Shown here piece after piece: positions 1-5,945 of a DNA stretch of 8,685 nt; the first letter of the stretch is position 1; each line of letters starts with the position of its first letter. A model generated the notes under the pieces. That model was not told where the DNA came from and did no database searches. It was given only the letters and a program-made list of their open reading frames with translations. Both the position numbers and the translations under genes were made by a program. The DNA is from Flavobacteriaceae bacterium (GTDB lineage: Bacteria; Bacteroidota; Bacteroidia; Flavobacteriales; Flavobacteriaceae): contig CANEXR010000110.1 in assembly GCA_947443815.1 (NCBI GenBank), positions 1 through 8,685 of the forward strand, read 5' to 3'.

Positions 1-557
1 TTAAGATTGTATAAAAAAAGATTGTTTATAGAAAGTCCAAAATCAAGAAAAGCAGTTCCGTAATTTATTCCTGGATTTACTGCTATTAATGAACTTGAAG
101 GGATGTTATCTAGCGATGGATCGGGATAATTTGTAATTATTTTTCCTGTGTTAATTCCACTTTTATAAAAGGACAAATTCATTCCAAAAGTTAAATTATG
201 GTCTTCTTGAAGCACTATATTGTGAGCAAAATTGGCAACTCCACCAAAAGTTGTCAGTACCCCATAATTTTGTTGAAATAACCCTATAGCAATTCCTTCA
301 TTTTCTCTAAATCTTCCGGAATAACTCACTAAAAAGGTTTGAGGCGCATTGTCAAATTCAATCCATTGCCTTTTATTATAAAAACTGACATAGGTATTTT
401 GTTCTCTTACAAAACTAAAAGTAGGGTTGATTAGGTACTTATTAAATTTTAACGAATTCCGTATTGGCAATGCCAATGAAACAACTCCATCCTCTTGAGA
501 ATACAATTCCGAACGGACTCCTAAAAAAAGGACTATAATAAGTAAAATTTTTTTCAT
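1..557 (-). CDS. PorP/SprF family type IX secretion outer-membrane protein (partial, 3' end outside window)
   Basis: Reading the minus strand from the ATG at 555-557 gives 185 open codons up to the window edge, so the C-terminal part is missing. The protein begins with a signal peptide (MKKILLIIVLFLGVRSELYSQ, residues 1-21; cleavage probably just before or after the Gln). It continues with features typical of the PorP/SprF family: an early 'NKYLINPTFSF' segment near residues 39-49, 'YNKRQW' near residues 60-65, and alternating polar/aromatic strands such as 'GIAIGLFQQNYG' and 'HNLTFGMNLSFYKSG'. These fit an outer-membrane beta-barrel. SprF-type proteins are known to be needed for secretion or surface attachment of a partner that carries a type B T9SS sorting domain. 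The gene directly upstream encodes such a partner and its stop codon lies one base from this start (TAG-T-ATG), so translational coupling is likely. Family assignment is from recalled sequence character, not a search. Confidence 0.85.
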   Translation of the reverse strand, partial: MKKILLIIVLFLGVRSELYSQEDGVVSLALPIRNSLKFNKYLINPTFSFVREQNTYVSFYNKRQWIEFDNAPQTFLVSYSGRFRENEGIAIGLFQQNYGVLTTFGGVANFAHNIVLQEDHNLTFGMNLSFYKSGINTGKIITNYPDPSLDNIPSSSLIAVNPGINYGTAFLDFGLSINNLFLYNL

Positions 558-558
558 A

Positions 559-2022
559 CTATTTTACTATTGTTATGGATCCCTTTTTTGTTTTCTTGTC
601 TGTTGTTGTAATAATGTAGTAGTAAACAGGATTGATATTTTTAAATTCTAATGCATTTTCTGGCCAATTGTTCAAATAATCATTTGTTTTTAATACAATT
701 TCGCCATTAGAGCTAATCAATACAATCTCAGTATTAGTACCACTAGTATATTGCTGAGGAATAACCCAGGTATCATTAATCCCGTCATTGTTTGGACTTA
801 CTAAATTCGGAATATCAGTTGCATTTAAATCAACAACAGAATTGATTCGAAAAGGGATTTCGTTTACAATAACACAGCTTGAATTTTGGGTGATTACAAC
901 TTTATAATTCCCACCATTACTCACCTCATAAGTGTTTTCTGTAGCTGCTGGAATTACTATTTCATTGCGATACCATTGATAAGTTGGGTTAATTGCATTG
1001 GTTGTAACTAATATTGTTTTGATTTCTCCTGTTTCAAGGACACTTGTTTCAGGTACATTTATGGTGCTTTCAGTTTGAAAGGCTTGAAGATTAAGTGTTG
1101 CATTTGAAGAACAACCGGTAAAATCAATCGTTACGGAATAAAGCCCAGCTTGATTGGTTTGGTAGGTGTTTGATGTTGCTCCAGCAATCAGCACATTATC
1201 TTTGTACCACTTATAACTGTTTCCTGTTTGTACAGTAAGTGTTGTGCCAGCTCCTCCTGAACAAAATGGATTTCCTAGACTAGATGTTATTGTTCCTGCT
1301 GTTCCTGAGCCTTCACTTACAGTAACACTATTTGATTTTGAATTAGAATCGGTGCAAGAAGCATAATCTATTTCTACATAATAAGTTCCTGTAGCATTCA
1401 CGGTTAATGATGATCCGGTCTGTCCCGTAATCACGGTAGAGTCTTTATACCATTTGTATTTTATATTTGGATAATTTGCTGGTGATGAATCTTGTACCAA
1501 CGGATTTGGATTGTCTATAGAAAGTAGGGTACTGCCTCCTGGACAAAAGCTAACTTCTGGTTTTTTATCATTAATATAATAAATGCCTTCAAATGGTTTG
1601 TAATAGGCTGAAAAATAGGATAGTGTTCCACCAGGATTGTTAGGGTCTTTAATCAAAAACGAACTGCTGTTTACTCCAGTACTACTTTTAACTCTTAGTT
1701 TATACGTTTCGGATCCAATTAAAGTTTCGGGTACTGCAAATGTTATTGTTTTTTGACTTGGAGTCAAATCGATAATTGCAACTGTTGTAGTGCTGATTGG
1801 ATTTGAGAAACTTCCTAAATTATCCGAAAGCTCAACCATAAATGTTGTCGATTCTGGAAATCCAGCATAATTGAATGTGGCATCAAACTGATTATAGCTT
1901 CCTGCACAAATCTTATTAAAAACTAGTATTTGAGGAGTTATCGTTTGAGCATGAATAGTTGTGGTTAAAGATAAAACCAAAGACAAAAAACAAAATATAT
2001 ATTTATCTACAATGGAAATCAT
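559..2022 (-). CDS. Secreted Ig-repeat surface protein with gliding-motility-associated C-terminal (T9SS type B) sorting domain
   Basis: A 487-residue protein. Residues 1-25 form a signal peptide ending IHA|Q. Residues 26-150 are a beta-rich N-terminal region. Three Ig-like repeats follow at roughly 155-235, 245-312 and 320-393; each has a Trp core (KWYKD at 190-194 and 271-275, QWYRN at 349-353) followed by a 'GxYxVxI' strand and a Cys (223, 304, 383). The first two repeats also open with a FCPGG or FCSGG motif, so the Cys pairs could form disulfides. Residues 402-487 are the type B sorting domain: 'NLVSPNNDGINDTW' (407-420 region) is the hallmark, and the tail ends with a YYYIITTTDKK strand and a basic GSITIVK end. 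Such domains direct export through the T9SS and cell-surface retention or release. The PorP/SprF gene immediately downstream is the usual partner. The ligand of the Ig repeats is unknown; adhesion is only an inference. Confidence 0.88.
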   Translation of the reverse strand: MISIVDKYIFCFLSLVLSLTTTIHAQTITPQILVFNKICAGSYNQFDATFNYAGFPESTTFMVELSDNLGSFSNPISTTTVAIIDLTPSQKTITFAVPETLIGSETYKLRVKSSTGVNSSSFLIKDPNNPGGTLSYFSAYYKPFEGIYYINDKKPEVSFCPGGSTLLSIDNPNPLVQDSSPANYPNIKYKWYKDSTVITGQTGSSLTVNATGTYYVEIDYASCTDSNSKSNSVTVSEGSGTAGTITSSLGNPFCSGGAGTTLTVQTGNSYKWYKDNVLIAGATSNTYQTNQAGLYSVTIDFTGCSSNATLNLQAFQTESTINVPETSVLETGEIKTILVTTNAINPTYQWYRNEIVIPAATENTYEVSNGGNYKVVITQNSSCVIVNEIPFRINSVVDLNATDIPNLVSPNNDGINDTWVIPQQYTSGTNTEIVLISSNGEIVLKTNDYLNNWPENALEFKNINPVYYYIITTTDKKTKKGSITIVK

Positions 2023-2048
2023 CCTTGAGTCAATTTTTTAGTAGCCAT
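2019..2048 (-). other. Possible 9-codon leader ORF overlapping the start of the Ig-repeat gene
   Basis: On the minus strand an ATG at 2046-2048 opens a frame reading MATKKLTQG whose TGA overlaps the start codon of the downstream surface-protein gene (ATGA overlap). The geometry would allow termination-reinitiation. A frame this short can easily arise by chance, and nothing else in the sequence supports its translation. Confidence 0.15.
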
Positions 2049-2049
2049 T

Positions 2050-2073
2050 TTTACAAATTAATATTTTTGTAAA
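2050..2073. repeat. Inverted repeat TTTACAAA-N8-TTTGTAAA upstream of the Ig-repeat gene
   Basis: A perfect 8-bp inverted repeat with an 8-nt AT spacer (arms 2050-2057 and 2066-2073) lies in the 101-nt gap between the beta-helix gene and the Ig-repeat gene, about 28 nt upstream of the latter's ATG. It is too AT-rich, and lacks a U tract, to be a convincing terminator. It overlaps a near-match to the -7 promoter element on the minus strand (TTAATTTG at 2054-2061, one mismatch to TAnnTTTG, no good -33 partner). It could be an operator or chance AT symmetry. Confidence 0.35.
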
Positions 2074-2123
2074 GTCGCTATAGGTTTGCTTAGACAATGT
2101 TTTTCTTAAACCTTATTCAGTAA

Positions 2124-3413
2124 TTAATCATCATTTGAAGCAGTAATTTTACCAATACGCAATCTAAAATCTGGCCTTTTTTCATTCAAAAAATCGATGA
2201 ATGTTTCTTTGTTCTCCGCTTGAGAATACACATTGAAAAACGCGGCATTCCCATACCAACTTTCTAAATCTTCATTATTGGAATTGTATTCTGTGAAAAT
2301 ATTCCCTTTGCATAAATTGAAATACATTTCCTCTAATTTTACTTTCTTTAGATTTTCATCATTCACTTCAATTTTATTATCTAACAATACTGCTGGATTA
2401 AAACCTGAAATAACGCTTCTTTTAAAATTCACTGTTGCATTTTCAGCCACATAAATAGCTTCCTTAACTAATCCAGATTGAATATCTGCTTTAATATTTT
2501 CACTATTGTTTACTAATGTCAAATTGGTTGCTGTCACTAAAGTTTGATTCTTTGAAAAATCAACTTCTTCTTTTTTATCATAGGACTTAATGTTCATGCA
2601 TCGTGAACCTAAATTGCTTGAAAGGTAGGAAACACGTATAGCCAATGAATTATCAATCCGACATTGTGTACCATAATTAAATTTATAATCATCACTTACA
2701 GATTTAAAAGAAATCAATTTATTAAGATTAACATTGCCTCCAAATATTTCAAAAGAGTCTCCTGCAGAATAGCTCACCATCACGTTTTCTATAACAGTTT
2801 CGCTTCCAACTCCTGCTAGTAATAAGGAATTAAAATTACCTTGACCCTTAATTTTTGCTCCAGCAAACTCAATTCGAACGTATCTTAAAATCCCTGAATT
2901 ACTATTTGTATTTGTTCCTCCATAAGTGGTTAATGCTACATCAGAATCAAAATTTACAGAAGAAATATTCCCAAATTTATTGGTTGGCGCCTCGCCAAGA
3001 ATAATAATTCCACCCCAATCTCCTGCTTTTCTAACACTTCTGTTGGATGTAAATACTATAGGGTCGGTCTCTAAACCATCGGCAATAAGTGTTGCTCCTT
3101 TTGTTATAAAAAGCGCTGCTTTAGACTCATAATCTCCTATAATAACAGTGCCAGGCTCAATAGTTAACACTGCATTATTAGTTACATAAACATTTCCTTG
3201 TAGCACATAAACATTTTTTTTAAAAAGTTTAGTGTTTACAGTAATGTTGCCAGTCAATATTTGATTGGCTTCATTATATTCTACTTTGTTAGGTTTAAAT
3301 TCGGTCCAATTGATCAACCAGCTTTTAAAACCTATGATTCCTTTTTCTTGCTGTGCATGTACATCACAAACTATTAGAAGAAGTATTGCTGCTATTTGAA
3401 TTACATTTTTCAT
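2124..3413 (-). CDS. Secreted beta-helix-like 'DWGG' family protein of Bacteroidota, function unknown
   Basis: A 429-residue protein with a signal peptide (residues 1-20, ending DVHA|Q). Residues about 50-140 carry strand-turn repeats (GNVYVTNNAVLTIEPGTVI, 'LFITKGATLIADG', 'DPIVFTSNR') that lead into GDWGGIIILGEAP at 131-143. Next come 'YGGTNTNSNSGILRYVRIEFAG' (from 164), 'GDSFEIFGGNVN' (218-229) and 'SDDYKFNYG' (240-248). I recognise this order from a widespread Bacteroidota family of secreted right-handed beta-helix-type proteins with no firmly assigned biochemical role. Here the usual acidic motifs after the helix look reduced (GDSFE, DDYKFN). The C-terminal 100 residues are charged and show no type A or type B T9SS sorting domain, so this one may stay in the periplasm or depend on another protein for surface display. 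It lies 88 nt downstream of the small secreted gene and 101 nt upstream of the T9SS substrate gene. Confidence 0.75.
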   Translation of the reverse strand: MKNVIQIAAILLLIVCDVHAQQEKGIIGFKSWLINWTEFKPNKVEYNEANQILTGNITVNTKLFKKNVYVLQGNVYVTNNAVLTIEPGTVIIGDYESKAALFITKGATLIADGLETDPIVFTSNRSVRKAGDWGGIIILGEAPTNKFGNISSVNFDSDVALTTYGGTNTNSNSGILRYVRIEFAGAKIKGQGNFNSLLLAGVGSETVIENVMVSYSAGDSFEIFGGNVNLNKLISFKSVSDDYKFNYGTQCRIDNSLAIRVSYLSSNLGSRCMNIKSYDKKEEVDFSKNQTLVTATNLTLVNNSENIKADIQSGLVKEAIYVAENATVNFKRSVISGFNPAVLLDNKIEVNDENLKKVKLEEMYFNLCKGNIFTEYNSNNEDLESWYGNAAFFNVYSQAENKETFIDFLNEKRPDFRLRIGKITASNDD

Positions 3414-3419
3414 GTGTAA

Positions 3420-3427
3420 AAAAGATA
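3420..3427 (-). promoter_or_regulatory. Possible -7 element of the beta-helix gene
   Basis: TATCTTTT on the minus strand is a one-mismatch match to TAnnTTTG and ends 6 nt before the ATG at 3413. No TTTG is found 17-23 nt upstream, so the promoter would be weak. The gene may instead be read through from the upstream small gene. Confidence 0.3.
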
Positions 3428-3473
3428 AATTTTTCCGACTCTTACGCCAGCTATTTCTTTGATTTTAACTATT

Positions 3474-3493
3474 TAAAAGAAGATCAAACTTCT
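3474..3493 (-). terminator. Weak hairpin with short U tract after the small secreted gene
   Basis: On the minus strand, just past the stop codon at 3502, AGAAG (3489-3493) pairs with CTTCT (3478-3482) across a 6-nt loop, followed by a short T run. A 5-bp, AT-rich stem is marginal. It may act as a leaky attenuator between the small secreted gene and the beta-helix gene, or be chance. Confidence 0.3.
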
Positions 3494-3501
3494 ATAACAA
3501 A

Positions 3502-3945
3502 TTACATTTCTTTTAATTCATGTAATGATTTCAATATGCTCTCGTAAAATAAAATAGCTGAAATCAGATCATCCTTATCTGAATAAGGCAATATTTTCGT
3601 TTGAAACTCCGTCGTCGTTTCCAGATAACCATTAGTTGCTTCTTCCTGAGACTCCAGCGCCTTTCTGTATTCGGGATTATTAGGAATACCTAAATCAGAC
3701 ATGGTTACACCAGGTTTAGTTGCTAATGCGACATAAGGAATTGTTTTAACAAGAACGGCCACACGTTCGATACACAATTCCACCAGATCTCCTTTTTGCA
3801 TTCCAATCAATTCTTTCTGATCGTAATACTTCTTTATCAAGGCACTTTTATTAATAATGCTTTTAGGCTGATTTTTGGTTTGAGCAAAAGTGCTTCCTAT
3901 TGCAAATAATAAAAAGGCGCTAACAAAAATTATTTTCCATTTCAT
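3502..3945 (-). CDS. Small secreted protein of unknown function
   Basis: A 147-residue protein with a clear signal peptide: MKWK, a hydrophobic stretch at about 5-18, then STFA|Q with cleavage after residue 21. There is no lipobox. The mature part (about 126 residues) is rich in Lys, Glu and Leu and looks mostly helical. It has a single Cys (58), a 'LIKKYYDQKELIGMQKGDLVELCIERVAVLVKTIP' type amphipathic stretch (36-70) and a proline-containing turn (GIPNNPEY, 86-93). I recognise no family or catalytic motif. The start is supported by a well-formed promoter 25-54 nt upstream and by the signal peptide beginning at the first Met. It is the first gene of the minus-strand block leading to the beta-helix and T9SS genes, so an envelope role is a fair inference, but its function cannot be stated. 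Confidence 0.75.
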   Translation of the reverse strand: MKWKIIFVSAFLLFAIGSTFAQTKNQPKSIINKSALIKKYYDQKELIGMQKGDLVELCIERVAVLVKTIPYVALATKPGVTMSDLGIPNNPEYRKALESQEEATNGYLETTTEFQTKILPYSDKDDLISAILFYESILKSLHELKEM

Positions 3946-3969
3946 AACTAAATCTTAAAAATTATATAA

Positions 3970-3999
3970 CAAATTTATAAATTAAAATTAAAATTACAA
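3970..3999 (-). promoter_or_regulatory. Bacteroidota-type promoter of the small secreted gene
   Basis: On the minus strand a TTG (3997-3999), a 19-nt spacer (3978-3996) and TAAATTTG (3970-3977) match the TTTG/TTG-N17-23-TAnnTTTG consensus of the Bacteroidota primary sigma factor. Expected transcription start is near 3963-3966, giving a 5' leader of about 20 nt before the ATG at 3945. It probably drives at least the first gene of the block. Confidence 0.7.
3979..3996. repeat. Three tandem copies of the hexamer AAATTA in the promoter spacer
   Basis: Plus-strand bases 3979-3984, 3985-3990 and 3991-3996 are identical AAATTA units. They fill 18 of the 19 spacer bases between the -33 and -7 elements of the promoter at 3970-3999. 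Gain or loss of one unit would give a 25- or 13-nt spacer, outside the usual range. A short 5-bp inverted repeat (ACAAT-TTTC-ATTGT, 3996-4009) overlaps the -33 element. Confidence 0.7.
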
Positions 4000-4337
4000 T
4001 TTTCATTGTTATTTTTAATAAGGAAAAAGATTACTTTTTTTATAAAAAAATGCACAATATCGAATAAATATGCCTTTTAACAGATATATTAGTTTAATAA
4101 AAAAATATTTTTTTTGTAAGATTATTAAACATTGTATTTGATTTTATAAAATGAAAAACCAACTATTTTAACATAAAAAGTATGTTTTAAACAAAAAAAA
4201 AGAATAATTCTATACTGGTTTTTTTATTTCATTACCTAAAAATCAAGCGTAAACTTGTATCAAAAAAAGAAATTAATGACCGCCAACTTACCCCTTATTT
4301 GAAGTCCAATTATCCTAAAACTTTGCCCATTAAAATT

Positions 4338-4366
4338 TTTGACTCTACCATTTTCTGCTATCTTTG
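4338..4366 (+). promoter_or_regulatory. holB promoter, TTTG-N17-TATCTTTG, abutting the start codon
   Basis: TTTG at 4338-4341, a 17-nt spacer and a perfect TAnnTTTG element (TATCTTTG, 4359-4366) are followed by only CTTT before the ATG at 4371. With the element centred at -7, transcription should begin within about 3 nt of that ATG, so the mRNA would have no room for a ribosome-binding site. This also argues against the in-frame TTG at 4299, which lies upstream of the promoter. Confidence 0.75.
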
Positions 4367-4370
4367 CTTT

Positions 4371-5519
4371 ATGCAATTTTCAGAAATAATAGGACAGGAT
4401 TACATTAAAAGTCATTTGACCAAAAGTGCTGATTTGGGTAGAATCCCTCATGCACAGTTATTTGTCGGTCCAGAAGGAAGTGGAACATTAGCCATGGCTA
4501 TTGCTTATGCGCAATATATTTTGTGTAATAATAAAAATGGGGAGAATACAGGGGTCAATGAATCCTGTAACCTAAAATTTCAAAAAATCTCCCATCCAGA
4601 TTTGCATTTTGTCTATCCAACAGTAAGTACAGATGAAGTCAAAACCAAACCCAAAAGCATTGATTTTATTGCAGATTGGAGACAATTTATATCCCAAAGT
4701 CCTTATGGTGGTTTATTCGATTGGTATTCCGTATTAGGAGTTCAAAACAAGCAAGGCGAAATACGCGTTGATGACGCACAAGAAATTCTGAAATCATTAG
4801 CCTTAAAATCCTACGAAGGTGGTTATAAAATTATGATTGTTTGGATGGCCGATAAGCTAAATACTGCTGCCTCAAACAAATTATTGAAGTTGTTAGAAGA
4901 ACCCCCAGAAAAAACGGTTTTCATATTAATTTCTGAACACGAAGAAGATATTATTCAAACCATTCGTTCTCGTTGTCAAATTTTGCATTTCAACGGATTA
5001 AGTGAAGCCAACATTGCTGCTACTTTAGTTTCAAGAGAACAGATTGACCTAAAACTAGCCACCAAAATTGCCCACCAAGCACAAGGAAATTACAACAAAG
5101 CGATGCACTTACTTCATAATGATACTGAAGAACATCCTTTTGATCAATGGTTTGTAACTTGGGTAAGAGCTGCTTTTAAAGCCAAAGGGAATGCTGCTGC
5201 AATTCAGGACTTGATTCAATGGAGCGAACAAATTGCAACTTTAGGAAGAGAAACTCAGAAAAAATTCCTGCAATTTTGTATCGAAATGTTCCGACAGGCT
5301 TTATTGCTCAATTACGAAACAAACGATTTAGTTTATTTAGAACCTAAGGTCGAAAAATTTAAACTCGAAAATTTCGCCCCTTTTGTAAACGGGAACAATA
5401 TCAATGACATTTTCATGGAACTTTCAGATGCTATGTATCATATTGAAAGAAATGGAAATGCAAAAATTATTTTAACCGATTTATCCATAAAGTTAACCCG
5501 TTTAATCCATAAAAAATAA
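4371..5519 (+). CDS. holB: DNA polymerase III delta' subunit (clamp-loader subunit)
   Basis: A 382-residue protein starting MQFSEIIGQD. This is the conserved beginning of clamp-loader AAA+ subunits, so the ATG at 4371 is preferred over an in-frame TTG at 4299 that would add 24 unconserved residues. The delta' subunit is the stator of the complex that loads the beta sliding clamp onto DNA. Visible features are RIPHAQLFVGPEGSGTL (24-40), 'HPDLHFVYP' (75-83), 'NKLLKLLEEPP' (169-179) and the SRC motif (S200-R201-C202) that supplies the arginine finger in trans. The P-loop Lys is replaced by Thr39, so the subunit should not hydrolyse ATP, as is usual for delta'. Of the four Zn-binding Cys in the module before HPD, only C52 and C66 are apparent. 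The rest is the helical collar domain. It heads a probable operon with the DoxX-like gene 4 nt downstream. Confidence 0.92.
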   Translation: MQFSEIIGQDYIKSHLTKSADLGRIPHAQLFVGPEGSGTLAMAIAYAQYILCNNKNGENTGVNESCNLKFQKISHPDLHFVYPTVSTDEVKTKPKSIDFIADWRQFISQSPYGGLFDWYSVLGVQNKQGEIRVDDAQEILKSLALKSYEGGYKIMIVWMADKLNTAASNKLLKLLEEPPEKTVFILISEHEEDIIQTIRSRCQILHFNGLSEANIAATLVSREQIDLKLATKIAHQAQGNYNKAMHLLHNDTEEHPFDQWFVTWVRAAFKAKGNAAAIQDLIQWSEQIATLGRETQKKFLQFCIEMFRQALLLNYETNDLVYLEPKVEKFKLENFAPFVNGNNINDIFMELSDAMYHIERNGNAKIILTDLSIKLTRLIHKK

Positions 5520-5523
5520 AAAT

Positions 5524-5907
5524 ATGAACAATGTTGCCTCCATTCTGATTTTACTGTTTTTGGCCATTACTTTTTTACAATCTAGCTATGATAAACTTTT
5601 CTATTGGAAAGATAATGTCGATTGGCTTAAAGGTCATTTTGCCAAAACTCAATTAAAAAATCAAGTGCCTTTAGCTTTGGCACATATTTTAGTATTAGAA
5701 TTAATTTCAGGTATTTTATCTGTTGTTGGTGCAATCGAATTATTGGTAAACAGCGGAAGACTTTTTGGTTTTTATGGAGCAGTATTTTCATGTATTACCC
5801 TACTAATGTTGCTGTTTGGTCAACGATTAGCCAAAGATTATGATGGAGCAAGAACAATTGTCATATATTTTATTCCAGCAATAATGGCAGTATATTGGTT
5901 GAATTAG
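5524..5907 (+). CDS. DoxX-like small integral membrane protein
   Basis: A 127-residue protein with four predicted membrane segments at about 4-20, 49-74, 80-98 and 109-126. The short polar link after the first helix contains 'SSYDKLFYWKDNVDWLKGHF' (20-39), reminiscent of DoxX/MauE-type proteins, in which the first helix is followed by a 'DKL' motif. Biochemical roles in this family are mostly unassigned; some members are linked to quinol or sulfur redox chemistry, and nothing in this sequence chooses among them. It starts 4 nt after the holB stop with an AAAAAT leader and no clear ribosome-binding site, so it is probably co-transcribed with holB. The grouping looks like genomic neighbourhood rather than shared function. 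Confidence 0.75.
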   Translation: MNNVASILILLFLAITFLQSSYDKLFYWKDNVDWLKGHFAKTQLKNQVPLALAHILVLELISGILSVVGAIELLVNSGRLFGFYGAVFSCITLLMLLFGQRLAKDYDGARTIVIYFIPAIMAVYWLN

Positions 5908-5945
5908 AACCTCAAAAAAACATATAAAATAATAATTAGACATAA

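Larger units (their letters stand above)
3946..4370. other. AT-rich divergent intergenic region with paired promoters and AT palindromes
   Basis: This 425-nt gap separates the minus-strand envelope block from the plus-strand holB block. It has the promoter of the small secreted gene at its left end and that of holB at its right end. Between about 4010 and 4335 I see no open frame with a plausible start, no tRNA and no GC-rich hairpin. It contains three perfect palindromes: TTTTTTTATAAAAAAA (4035-4050), AAAAAAATATTTTTTT (4099-4114) and ATTTTATAAAAT (4141-4152). Their A/T tracts suggest bent DNA or a nucleoid-protein site. Confidence 0.6.

Noticed and set aside
1181..1460. Similar DNA around the KWYKD motifs as a possible repeat element
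   Set aside because: It is explained by repeated Ig-like domains within one protein, not by a mobile or regulatory repeat.
2233..2454. Plus-strand open frames opposite the beta-helix gene (also 2926-3132 and 3353-3547)
   Set aside because: They are antisense to well-supported coding sequence, with no family features or promoters of their own.
4299..4370. N-terminal extension of holB from a TTG codon (24 extra residues)
   Set aside because: It lies across the promoter elements, has no conserved character, and the standard delta' beginning MQFSEIIGQ starts at the ATG at 4371.
3946..4370. CRISPR leader, tRNA or small RNA in the large intergenic gap
   Set aside because: No spaced direct repeats, no cloverleaf, and no GC-containing hairpin followed by a U tract were visible.
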